NCBI GenBank assembly: GCA_020853405.1
Contig: JADYYZ010000384.1
Coordinates: forward strand, 1 to 22,280
Length of the DNA stretch: 22,280 bases
Origin: Acetobacteraceae bacterium
Lineage (GTDB): Bacteria > Pseudomonadota > Alphaproteobacteria > Acetobacterales > Acetobacteraceae
Reading direction: 5' to 3'
The notes beneath the pieces were generated by a model. It was not told the DNA's origin, searched no databases, and saw only the letters and a list, made by a program, of their open reading frames with translations. Numbering within the stretch: position 1 is the stretch's first letter; each line of letters begins with the position of its first letter. Shown here piece after piece: positions 7,157 through 14,888 of the stretch. The position numbers were made by a program, and so were the translations under genes.

Positions 7157-9055
7157 TTATCGCGACGGGGCATTCACCACGCTTATAGCTGCGCTGCTCT
7201 CGGCGCGCCGCGGCGGCGGGCCGTCGATGCGCGGCACGGCGGCCAGCAGCTCGATCGTGTAGGGGTGCGTCGGGGCCTGCATGATCTGGCTGGACTCGCC
7301 GATCTCGACCACCTCGCCGTAGCGCATCACCGCGATCCGGTCGCACAGATGCGCGACCACCGAGATGTCGTGCGAGATGAACAGATAGGCGACGCCAAGC
7401 CGGTCGCGCAGGTCGGCGAGCAGGTTGACGATCGCCGCCTGCACCGAGACATCGAGCGCCGAGACCGGCTCGTCGCAGACGATGAAGCGCGGTTCGGTGG
7501 CGAGTGCGCGCGCGATGCCGATGCGCTGCTTCTCGCCGCCGCTCATCTGGTGCGGGTAGCGATCGGCATAATGCTTGGGCAGCCGCACGAGGTCGAGCAG
7601 CGCGTTCACCCGGGCCGGGATCTCGCCCGGTGGGGCAAGCCCGAACCGCTCGAGCGGCCGCCCCAGCAGCGCGCGGATGGTCTTGCGCGGGTTCAGCGAG
7701 GAATCGGGGTTCTGGAACACGATCTGCGCGGTGCGGCGCATCGGCTCCAGCGCGCTGAGCGGCCTGGCGCCGACATCCTCGCCGGCGATCCGGATCAGGC
7801 CGGCATTGGCCTCGATCAGGCGCAGGATGGTGCGACCGAGCGTCGTCTTGCCCGAACCCGATTCGCCGACCAGGCCGAGCGCCTCGCCGGGGGCGATCGT
7901 GAGCGTGACGTCCTTGACCGGCGTGATCGTGCGCACTTCGCGGGCCGGCCGCCAGCCTTCCCAGCGCCACGGGCCGTAGCCGCGCACGAAGCGCTTGGTC
8001 AGGTTCTCGACCGCGACGACCGGCTCGGCGGTCGCCGCTTTCGCCCCCGCGGCCTCGGCGGGGGAGGCCGGCGCGGTCTCGTCCGCCGGCCAGACGGCGT
8101 CCTGCAGGCGCGGTGCCGGGCCGCAGCGGACCAGGTGCTCGCCCAGCGGCGCGAGCGTCTGGGGCTTCTCGCAGCCTGCCTCGGCGAACGGGCAGCGGGA
8201 AAGGAAGCGGCACCCCGCCGGCGGCGCGCGCAGGTCCGGCAGGCGGCCGGGAATCGCCGCGAGCCGGCTGACCCGCCGCCCGATGCGCGGGATCGCCGCC
8301 ACCAGGCCCTTGGCATAGGGGTGGGCCGGGTTGTGCAGGATGCTTTCGGTCGGCCCCTGCTCGACCACCTGGCCGGCATAGAGCACCGCGACCTCGTCGG
8401 CGATGCGGCGCACGATGCCGAGATTGTGGCTGATCAGGATCATCGTCAGCCCGCGCCGCGCGCGCAGCCGGTCGAGCAGGTCGAGTATCTGCGCCTCGAT
8501 CGTGACATCGAGCGCGGTCGTCGGCTCGTCCAGGATCAGCAGTTCCGGCTCCGAGGCGAGCGCGCCGGCGATCAGGGCGCGCTGGCGCATGCCACCGGAG
8601 AGCTCGTGCGGGTAGGCATCGGCGACCGCGGCGGGATCGACGATGCCGACCTCGTCCAGCAGTTCGATCGCGCGCGCCAGGGCCTGCTGCGCCGTGAAGC
8701 CCCGGTGGTGCAGCAGCCCTTCGCCGACCTGCTCGCCGATGCGCAGGCCCGGATTGAGGAACGAGAAGGGGTCCTGGAAGACGATGCCGATGCGGGTGCC
8801 GCGCAGCTTGCGCCGCTGCTCGACATCGAGCTGCATCAGGTCGGTGCCGTCCAGCATGACCTTGCCCGACGGCAGCGTTGCCTCGGGCGGCAGCAGCCCC
8901 ATGGCGGCAAGCGCGACGGTGCTCTTGCCGGAGCCGGATTCGCCGACCAGCGCCAGCGTGGCGCCGCGGCGGGTGGCAAGCGAGACCGACGACAGCGCAT
9001 GGATCGCGCCGCCGAAGGTCCGGTAATGGACGCTGAGGTCCTCGATCGTCAGCAT
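7157..9055 (-). CDS. dipeptide/oligopeptide-type ABC transporter, fused double ATPase (DppD-DppF type, GsiA-like)
   Basis: Single 632-residue polypeptide containing both ATPases of a Dpp/Opp-class importer. Domain 1 has Walker A GESGSGKST (38-46), signature LSGGMRQR (152-159), Walker B LLILDEP (172-178) and H210. Domain 2 has GESGSGKTT (397-405), MSGGEKQR (504-511), CDEP (527-530) and H562. The oligopeptide-specific C-terminal segment after domain 1 carries four cysteines (C282, C288, C295, C311), a spacing known to hold a 4Fe-4S cluster in some DppD/OppD proteins; domain 2 lacks them. A linker rich in Ala/Pro/Glu (about 320-346) joins the halves. ATG 9055 lies four bases after the DppC-like stop. 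It ends in TAA, followed by a hairpin. Confidence 0.95.
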   Translation of the reverse strand: MLTIEDLSVHYRTFGGAIHALSSVSLATRRGATLALVGESGSGKSTVALAAMGLLPPEATLPSGKVMLDGTDLMQLDVEQRRKLRGTRIGIVFQDPFSFLNPGLRIGEQVGEGLLHHRGFTAQQALARAIELLDEVGIVDPAAVADAYPHELSGGMRQRALIAGALASEPELLILDEPTTALDVTIEAQILDLLDRLRARRGLTMILISHNLGIVRRIADEVAVLYAGQVVEQGPTESILHNPAHPYAKGLVAAIPRIGRRVSRLAAIPGRLPDLRAPPAGCRFLSRCPFAEAGCEKPQTLAPLGEHLVRCGPAPRLQDAVWPADETAPASPAEAAGAKAATAEPVVAVENLTKRFVRGYGPWRWEGWRPAREVRTITPVKDVTLTIAPGEALGLVGESGSGKTTLGRTILRLIEANAGLIRIAGEDVGARPLSALEPMRRTAQIVFQNPDSSLNPRKTIRALLGRPLERFGLAPPGEIPARVNALLDLVRLPKHYADRYPHQMSGGEKQRIGIARALATEPRFIVCDEPVSALDVSVQAAIVNLLADLRDRLGVAYLFISHDISVVAHLCDRIAVMRYGEVVEIGESSQIMQAPTHPYTIELLAAVPRIDGPPPRRAESSAAISVVNAPSR

Positions 9056-9059
9056 CGCT

Positions 9060-9911
9060 TCACGCCTTCCCGACCCGGGCGCTCATCCTGGGGTCCAGCC
9101 GCTCGCGCGCGCCGTCGCCCAGCATGTTGATGCCGATCACCAGGAGGCAGAGCGCGAACCCGGGCGCCAGCGCGATCCAGGGCGCACGATCGAGGAAGGA
9201 GCGGGCTTCCGCGATCATCAGCCCCCAGTCCGAACTGGGCGGCTGCGCGCCAAGGCCGAGGAAGCTCAGGGCCGAACCCAGCAGGATCGCGTAGGTCACG
9301 CGCAGGCTCGCCTCGACGATCAGCGGCGGCCAGGCATTCGGCAGGATCTCGCGGAACAGGATGTAGGAGGTGCTTTCGGCGCGGGCGTGCGCTGCCTGGA
9401 CGAACTCCTCGCCTGCCAGCGCCAGCGTGACGCTCCGCGCCAGCCGCGCGATCGGCGGGATATAGACGAACCCGACCGCGAGCGCCGTCTTCCACAGCGA
9501 CGGCGGCGTGACCGCCAGCACCAGCAGCCCCAGCATGATCGCCGGTATCGCCATCAGCACGTCGGCGATGCGCATCAGCGTCTCGTCGACCCAGCCGCGG
9601 AAATAGCCGGCCGCAAGCCCCATCGGCACGCCGACCGCAAGGCTGACCAGGGTCGCCGTCACGCCCATGGCGAGCGAGAGCCGCCCGCCCATCAGCAGCC
9701 GGCTGAGGACGTCGCGGCCGAATTCGTCGGTGCCGAACCAATAGGTGGAATTCGGCGGCAGGAAGCGCGTGCGGATCGAGATCGTGTCCCAGGGGTGGGG
9801 CGTGATCCAGGGCGCCAGCAGCGCCAGCAGCACGATGGTGCCGGTGATCGCAAGCCCCAGCTTGAGCTGAAGCGGCAGGGGCCTGCGCGGCGGCGGGGCG
9901 TCATCCGACAT
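9060..9911 (-). CDS. dipeptide-type ABC transporter permease (DppC-like)
   Basis: Inner-membrane permease of 283 residues. The N-terminal helix (about 18-36) and the segment YWFGTDEFGRDVLSRLLMG (57-75) are hallmarks of the DppC/OppC subfamily, followed by GRLSLAMGV. The EAA loop is EFVQAAHARAESTSYILFRE (168-187), and the late ALSFLGLGAQPPSSDWG (214-230) is also diagnostic. The start ATG 9911 overlaps the end of the DppB-like gene by 11 bases, and the stop is four bases before the double ATPase. It forms the channel heterodimer with the DppB-like subunit. Confidence 0.94.
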   Translation of the reverse strand: MSDDAPPPRRPLPLQLKLGLAITGTIVLLALLAPWITPHPWDTISIRTRFLPPNSTYWFGTDEFGRDVLSRLLMGGRLSLAMGVTATLVSLAVGVPMGLAAGYFRGWVDETLMRIADVLMAIPAIMLGLLVLAVTPPSLWKTALAVGFVYIPPIARLARSVTLALAGEEFVQAAHARAESTSYILFREILPNAWPPLIVEASLRVTYAILLGSALSFLGLGAQPPSSDWGLMIAEARSFLDRAPWIALAPGFALCLLVIGINMLGDGARERLDPRMSARVGKA

Positions 9912-10857
9912 TGCGGCCGAACCGGATCTTCGGGTTGAAGCGGGCGTAGAGCAGGTCGGCCGCCAGGTTGGCCAGCGCGTAGATCGCCGCGACCACCAGG
10001 ATCGCCGCCTGCAGCGTCGGCAGGTCGCGGTTCTGGATCGAGAAGATCACGAGCCGCCCCAGCCCGGGATAGGCGAAGATCGTCTCGACCACGACGATGC
10101 CGCCCATCAGCCGGCCGAAATCCAGCGCCAGCACGGTGATCGTCGGCAGCAGCGCGTTGCGCAGCGCATGGTGCAGCACGACCACGCGCTCCGGCACGCC
10201 CTTGGCGCGGGCGGCGGTGATATAGGGGCTCCGCATCACCTCGATCATGCCCGACCGGGTCAGGCGCGAGACGTGCGCGAGATGGCCGAACACCAGCGTG
10301 ATGGTGGGCGCGATCAGGTGGCGTGCCCATTCCCAGACACCCGCCGTGATCGGCTCGTAGCCCGAGGACGGCAGCAGGCCGAGCCACGAGGCGAAGACGA
10401 TGATCACGACGATCGCCCAGAAGAATTCCGGTACCGCGATGCCGAGGTAGGTGACGATCGAAACGCCGTGGTCCAGCGGCCGGCCGTGCCGAAGGGCGGC
10501 GATGATGCCAAGCCCGACCCCGATCACCGCGATCAGCACGAACGAGGCGCCGGTGAGCATCAGCGACCGGCCGATCGCCTCGCGCAGCAGCGGCCCGATC
10601 GGCCGGTTCATCATCGTCGATTCGCCGAGATCACCCGAAAGGAAGCCGCCCGCCCAGCGCAGATATTGCTGCCAGACCGGGTCGGTCAGGCCGAGTTTCA
10701 GCTCCAGCGCCTGCACCTGCTCGGGCGAGGCGAAGGGCCCCAGGATCAGGTAGGCGACGTTGGCCGGCAGCAGGGTGGTGATGCCGAAGACGAGCATCGA
10801 CACCGCGACCAGCACGAGGATGACGAGCGCAAGACGCCGTGCGATGTAGGCCGCCAA
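9901..10857 (-). CDS. dipeptide-type ABC transporter permease (DppB-like), TTG start
   Basis: A 318-residue inner-membrane permease. The N-terminus MAAYIARRLALVILVLVAVS (1-20) is the classic DppB/OppB first helix. It is followed by a large periplasmic loop (LGLTDPVWQQYLRWAGGFLSGDLG, within 55-78) and about five further helices. The EAA-type loop is YITAARAKGVPERVVVLHHA (213-232), and the ending ANLAADLLYARFNPKIRFG is family-typical. The start codon is TTG 10857-10855. It is well supported by a strong purine-rich ribosome-binding site (GAGGAGGAGGG) about nine bases upstream and by family alignment at residue 1. Confidence 0.93.
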   Translation of the reverse strand: MAAYIARRLALVILVLVAVSMLVFGITTLLPANVAYLILGPFASPEQVQALELKLGLTDPVWQQYLRWAGGFLSGDLGESTMMNRPIGPLLREAIGRSLMLTGASFVLIAVIGVGLGIIAALRHGRPLDHGVSIVTYLGIAVPEFFWAIVVIIVFASWLGLLPSSGYEPITAGVWEWARHLIAPTITLVFGHLAHVSRLTRSGMIEVMRSPYITAARAKGVPERVVVLHHALRNALLPTITVLALDFGRLMGGIVVVETIFAYPGLGRLVIFSIQNRDLPTLQAAILVVAAIYALANLAADLLYARFNPKIRFGRNVG

Positions 10858-10898
10858 GGACTGTGACCCTCCTCCTCGGTGACGCCAGGGGCCCGCGC

Positions 10899-10924
10899 GG
10901 CCGCACTGCCCGGGCAGTGCGGCC
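10899..10924. repeat. perfect 26-bp palindrome between SBP and permease genes
   Basis: Two 13-base arms (GGCCGCACTGCCC / GGGCAGTGCGGCC) with no spacer, lying 15 bases after the SBP stop and about 41 bases before the permease start. There is no U-run, so it is more likely an RNA hairpin that stabilises the SBP message or partly attenuates readthrough than a full terminator. Importer operons often make SBP in excess this way. A DNA-binding operator is the alternative. Confidence 0.7.
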
Positions 10925-10939
10925 TTGCGGTATCGCCGC

Positions 10940-12445
10940 TCAGGATTTCAGGGAAACGCTCTTCAGTTCAAGCCACTGCATCGGCGTCGATCGGAACCCC
11001 TCGACCCTGTTGGCAACCCCGTTCACGTGCGCGGCCGAATAGGCGACGATGCCGGGCACGGTCTCCTCGACCAGCGCCTGGAACTTCTGGAAGATGTCCT
11101 TGCGCCTGGCTTCGTCGTTGGTCTTGCGTGCCTCGTCCAGCAGCGCATCGACCCGCGCATCGGCATAGCGCCAGAGCTGGCGGTTCCAGCTGCCCTGGGA
11201 ATGATAGAAGGGATAGATCGCGGTATCGATCGTGGGGCGCGCGAAGTAGCCATCGACATACATCGCCGCCTTGCCCGAGACATTCGCGGTGTAGGTGGCA
11301 AACGGCACGCGCTCGATATTGACGCGGATGCCCGCGGGCCTTGCCATGTCGCGCACCGCAACCCCAAGGCGCACGCGCTGTTCGCGTTCCTGCGGCACCT
11401 GCATCGGGATGTCGAAGCCGTTCGGATACCCGGCTTCCGCCAGCAGCTTCCTCGCCTTGGCGATGTCGGGCGGGTTGAACGGCAGCGCCTTGTTGAAATA
11501 GGGGTGGCTGGGCGGGATCGGGCTGAAGGTCGGCGCACCCTGGCCGAACAGCACCAGCTCGACCAGCGCCTCCTTGTCGATGGTCGCGGCCAGCGCCTGG
11601 CGCACCCGCATGTCGTTGAACGGCTTGGTCTGGTTGTTCAGGATCACGCCATCCCAGGTCGGCGTCGAGATGCTGTCGACCCTGGCGACGCGGCTTTTCT
11701 TCAGCGTGTCCACCGCCTCGTACGGCATCGCCCAGACGATGTCGATGTCGCCCGCCTCCAGCGCCGCCATGCGGGCCGCGGATTCGGGAATGATGCGCAG
11801 CGTCACGGCGTCGAGCTTGGGCAGCCCCGCCTCGAAATAATTGGGGTTCTTCGCCAGTTCCAGCCGATCGCCCGGCGACCACGAGGTGAACATGAACGGG
11901 CCGGTGCCGACCGGCCTGGTCGAGAGCTCGTCGATCTTGTCGCGCGCCACGATCCGCATGTTGCGGTCGGCGAAGATGTCGGCGAAGCCGGCATAGGCGA
12001 GGCCGAGCGTGAAGCGCACCGTCATCGGATCGAGCGCGGTCACGCTCTCGACCATCGTCAGGTTGCTGCGCCCGCGCGAACCCGTGGCGGGATCGAGGAT
12101 GCGCTTCACGGTCGCGACCACGTCCTCGGCATCCATCGTGCGGCCGTGGTGGAACTTCACGCCCGGGCGCAACTTGAAGGTCCAGGTCTTGAGATCGTCC
12201 GAGGCGGTCCAGCTCTCGGCCAGGTCGGGCTTCACCGTCATGTCGGGTTCGATGCGGGAGAGGCCGTTGAACACCAGGTGCACGTAGACATACTCGTCGC
12301 CGATCGTCGTCCGCGCCGGGTCGAGCTGGTTCAGCGTGGTGCCGAGCGCGACCCGCAGCGTGTTCTGCTGCGCGAAGGCCGGCCGGGAAATGCTTGCAGC
12401 CGCAATGCCGGCCGCAACCGAAAGGGAGAATTCACGGCGTCGCAT
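10940..12445 (-). CDS. periplasmic substrate-binding protein, peptide/nickel class (SBP_bac_5, DppA-like)
   Basis: A 501-residue binding protein delivering ligand to the DppBC-type channel. The N-terminus MRRREFSLSVAAG with a hydrophobic stretch and an AFA cleavage site (23-25) looks like a Tat or Sec signal; there is no lipobox cysteine. The mature protein begins NTLRVALGTTLNQLDPA. It contains the family segments LAESWTASDDLKTWTFKLR (75-93), GTGPFMF (190-196), the hinge-region FNDMRVRQALAATIDKEALV (286-305) and ARKLLAEAGYPNGF (341-354). ATG 12445 has an excellent GAGGAGG five bases upstream. The ligand may be a dipeptide, but the family also carries opines, amino-acid amides and other compounds, and the hydrolase neighbourhood argues for a non-peptide nitrogen compound. 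Confidence 0.94.
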   Translation of the reverse strand: MRRREFSLSVAAGIAAASISRPAFAQQNTLRVALGTTLNQLDPARTTIGDEYVYVHLVFNGLSRIEPDMTVKPDLAESWTASDDLKTWTFKLRPGVKFHHGRTMDAEDVVATVKRILDPATGSRGRSNLTMVESVTALDPMTVRFTLGLAYAGFADIFADRNMRIVARDKIDELSTRPVGTGPFMFTSWSPGDRLELAKNPNYFEAGLPKLDAVTLRIIPESAARMAALEAGDIDIVWAMPYEAVDTLKKSRVARVDSISTPTWDGVILNNQTKPFNDMRVRQALAATIDKEALVELVLFGQGAPTFSPIPPSHPYFNKALPFNPPDIAKARKLLAEAGYPNGFDIPMQVPQEREQRVRLGVAVRDMARPAGIRVNIERVPFATYTANVSGKAAMYVDGYFARPTIDTAIYPFYHSQGSWNRQLWRYADARVDALLDEARKTNDEARRKDIFQKFQALVEETVPGIVAYSAAHVNGVANRVEGFRSTPMQWLELKSVSLKS

Positions 12446-12464
12446 GCAAGCCTCCTCGATTCTG

Positions 12465-12486
12465 GCGGGCCGGTGGCATGGCCCGC
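12465..12486. repeat. short hairpin between triple-RidA and SBP genes
   Basis: Perfect 7-bp stem (GCGGGCC / GGCCCGC) around an 8-base loop, in the 65-base gap between the RidA-type gene and the SBP ribosome-binding site. It may be a processing or attenuation hairpin; no U-tract is seen, and in DNA this GC-rich a chance stem is possible. Confidence 0.35.
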
Positions 12487-12510
12487 GCGCGGTCTGGTGA
12501 GACGGTACTC

Positions 12511-13746
12511 TCAGCGTGCGTCCGGCCTGATGGCGACGATATCGACCTCCATCAGCAGTTCCGGGCTCGCAAGGCCCTTGACGATCACGCTGGTGACGGC
12601 GGGCGCGGCATCGCCGAACCGCTTCCCGATCGTGGCGTTGACGCCGGCAAGGTGGGCGCGATCGGTGACATAGATCGTCGCCTTGGCAACGTCGGCCACC
12701 CCGGCGCCGGCCTCGGCCAGCAGCGTCTCGACATTGTCCATCGCCTGTTCTGCCTGCCTCGCTGCATCGCCGGCGCCCACCAGCACCTCGTCGAGGCCCA
12801 TGCCGGTCTGGCCGCGCAGCGTCACCCGGCTGCCCGAAACCACCGCCATGCAGAACTCGCAGTCGAGCGGCTGCGCCTCGGTGCCGTAGCGCGCGGCCGA
12901 GGAGTGATAGGGCCGGAGCCGGCGATGCGCGACGCCGCCCTGCCGGCGCGGCACGCTGGCATCGATCTCGAACAGTATATCCTGTCGCGCGAAGCCGACG
13001 GTGACGATGCCGGTCGAGACCGGGCGGATGCCGGCAAGATGCTTGCCGATCATCGGATAGACCGCCGGCCGGTAGGCACGGTCGCTGATATAGACCGTGA
13101 TCTTCGCGATATCCTCGGCCGCCGCCCCCGCCTCGGCCAGCAGCAGTTTCAGGTTCTGCATCGCGAGGTCGGCCTGGGCGGCGGCATCGGCGAGCGTGCG
13201 GCCCTTGGCCTTGATGCCGGTATGATCAAGCCCGGCGCCGGTCTGGCCGCGCAGGAAGAACTCGTCGTCCGTCGCCAGCACCATCGCGCCATGCCAGGGG
13301 AAGCCCTGGCCGTGCCAGCTGGTGAAGTCATAGGGCCGCGTGTGGCGGGGCGGAGAAGCGGGGATCGCTGCCTCGGCATCGATCTGCACGATCAGCTCCG
13401 GCAGCGCGAGGCCGGCCACGACCAGGCCGGTGCTGACCGGGCGCGCAGCCCCCAGACGTTCCGAGATGGCGGCGTAGGCACCGCTGCGGAAATCGCGATC
13501 GACGACGCAGGTGGTCAGTTTGGTGACGTTGGCAAGCGACCCGCCGGCGGCGGCGAGGGCTCTCTCCAGCTGGTCGAGGGCTCGGTGCGCCTGGGCCGCC
13601 GCATCGCCCGGCCCGGCGACGCTGGCGTCCGCCTGCAAGGCGCTGGCGCCGGACAGGAACACGCGCTCGCCCGCCCGCACCGCGCCGGCGGCGGGGCGCG
13701 GCGCGAGGCCCGGCAGGGCGGACGGGCCGATCGCGAGGCGCTTCAT
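12511..13746 (-). CDS. tandem triple RidA/YjgF/YER057c-domain protein
   Basis: A 411-residue protein made of three consecutive RidA-like domains: about 22-128, 152-266 and 298-408. Each has the core helix followed by the strand series: LDQLERALAAAGGSLANVTKLT (57-78), AMQNLKLLLAEAGAAAEDIAKIT (195-217) and AMDNVETLLAEAGAGVADVAKAT (335-357). Classical RidA is a homotrimer of single domains (about 130 residues) with active sites at subunit interfaces that hydrolyse reactive enamines/imines using Arg105 (E. coli numbering). Here the matching positions are S105, S244 and V384, so none of the domains has it; a Glu matching E120 remains in domains 2 and 3 (E260, E400). The protein could fold as its own pseudo-trimer. 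ATG 13746 lies 43 bases after the ureohydrolase stop. The domain call is firm and the reaction unknown. Confidence 0.9.
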   Translation of the reverse strand: MKRLAIGPSALPGLAPRPAAGAVRAGERVFLSGASALQADASVAGPGDAAAQAHRALDQLERALAAAGGSLANVTKLTTCVVDRDFRSGAYAAISERLGAARPVSTGLVVAGLALPELIVQIDAEAAIPASPPRHTRPYDFTSWHGQGFPWHGAMVLATDDEFFLRGQTGAGLDHTGIKAKGRTLADAAAQADLAMQNLKLLLAEAGAAAEDIAKITVYISDRAYRPAVYPMIGKHLAGIRPVSTGIVTVGFARQDILFEIDASVPRRQGGVAHRRLRPYHSSAARYGTEAQPLDCEFCMAVVSGSRVTLRGQTGMGLDEVLVGAGDAARQAEQAMDNVETLLAEAGAGVADVAKATIYVTDRAHLAGVNATIGKRFGDAAPAVTSVIVKGLASPELLMEVDIVAIRPDAR

Positions 13747-13789
13747 GGCCGGCCCGGGATTTCGCCCGAGGATCGGTGCGCGGCCACGT

Positions 13790-14785
13790 CTAGCCGCGCG
13801 CCTTGTCGAAATAGCCGGCCCGCACCGCTGCCCCGATCAGGTTGACGATGAAGCGCCCGGCGGTGATGCAGGTGACCTGGTTGACGTCGCTCTGCGGCGT
13901 GATCTCGACCACGTCCATGCCGATCACCCGGCCCTTCGCGACCAGGCCGTGGATCAGCGTGCGCACCTGCATGAAGGTCAGGCCGCCGGGGCAGGGCGCG
14001 GCGACGCCAGGCGCGATCGCGGGGTCGATGCCGTCGAGGTCGATCGTGAGATAATAGCGGCCGCCGGCGGGGATGCGGTCGAGCACCTTCTGCATGCCGT
14101 GCTCGTGCACGTCGTAGGCGCTGAAAAGATGCGCCCCATAGGCCAGTGCGGCCTCCACCTCCTCGGGGCGCGCGCTGCCGGTGGCGTGCAGCCCGATCTG
14201 GAAGATCTCGCCGATATGCGCCATCTCGGACGCCCGCCGGATCGGGCTGGAAAGCCCCTGGGTGACGCCGTTCACCTCGTCGCGCCAGTCGAGATGCTGA
14301 TCGACATGAACCAGCGTGATCGGCCCGTCCTTGTCCAGCGCACGCAGCACCGGGATCGGGATGCCGTGGTCGCCGCCCAGCACGATCGGCATCGCGCCTG
14401 CCGCCCGGATCCTGCGTACCGCTGCCTCGGCCTTTCTCAGATGCGCGCCGAGGTCGCCGAGTTCGCCGGCGACATCGCCGCAATCGACGACGCGGATCGG
14501 GCGATTGTCGTACATCGGGCCGCCGAGGTCGAAATCGTACCGTCCGGGCGCCCGGATGATGCGGTCGCTGGCCCGGCGCATGGCGGCGGGCATGTTGCTC
14601 TGGTCGTTGACGATCTCGCGGAAACTGTAGCCCGCGCCGTGCGGGATGCCGAGGAAGGCGATGTCGGCGGCGCCGAGCGCATCAAGCTCCGTCACCAGCT
14701 CCGAATAGAGGAAGGTGGGGTGGCCGGTGGCGGGTGCCGCGGTCAATGCGGCCGGCCGCGGTGCGGGCGGAGGCGGGTTCGGCAT
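13790..14785 (-). CDS. agmatinase/arginase-family ureohydrolase
   Basis: Binuclear-manganese hydrolase fold of 331 residues that in known members cleaves guanidino compounds (agmatine, guanidinobutyrate, arginine) or formimino groups. From ATG 14785 the motifs are LGGDHGI (H140), HVDQHLDW with D162, H164 and D166, and LTIDLDGIDPAIAPG with D249 and D251. The middle motif is normally DAHxD and here has Gln for Ala; metal ligands are kept. The stretch WRDEVNGVTQGLSSPIRRAS (167-186) is shared with a subgroup of proteins annotated agmatinase-like. A TTG at 14806 would add seven residues but has no ribosome-binding site; TGGGG precedes ATG 14785. It sits between a LysR regulator and the triple-RidA gene. 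Substrate uncertain. Confidence 0.92.
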   Translation of the reverse strand: MPNPPPPAPRPAALTAAPATGHPTFLYSELVTELDALGAADIAFLGIPHGAGYSFREIVNDQSNMPAAMRRASDRIIRAPGRYDFDLGGPMYDNRPIRVVDCGDVAGELGDLGAHLRKAEAAVRRIRAAGAMPIVLGGDHGIPIPVLRALDKDGPITLVHVDQHLDWRDEVNGVTQGLSSPIRRASEMAHIGEIFQIGLHATGSARPEEVEAALAYGAHLFSAYDVHEHGMQKVLDRIPAGGRYYLTIDLDGIDPAIAPGVAAPCPGGLTFMQVRTLIHGLVAKGRVIGMDVVEITPQSDVNQVTCITAGRFIVNLIGAAVRAGYFDKARG

Positions 14786-14800
14786 GGCGTGGCCCCAACT

Positions 14801-14837
14801 GTGCAATCCGGTTGGTCAGTCCGGTCGTGCATTCCGG
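14801..14837. promoter_or_regulatory. direct repeats upstream of the ureohydrolase: possible LysR operator
   Basis: GTGCAATCCGG (14801-14811) and GTGCATTCCGG (14827-14837) differ at one base and lie 26 bases apart, start to start. A weaker copy, GCACAACCGG, is at 14874-14883. They occupy the short gap between the LysR gene and the ureohydrolase it may control. Seen directly as repeats; the regulatory role is inference. Confidence 0.35.
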
Positions 14838-14888
14838 CGCGTTGCGGGCGACTTTGGGCCGGATCGCGCGCCCGCACAACCGGATCGT

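Noticed and set aside
7016..9130. Long plus-strand open frame opposite the double ATPase gene
   Set aside because: It is the antisense of a well-supported ABC ATPase; its product is a low-complexity mix of Arg, His, Gln and Gly with no recognisable domain. Open antisense frames are expected at this GC content.
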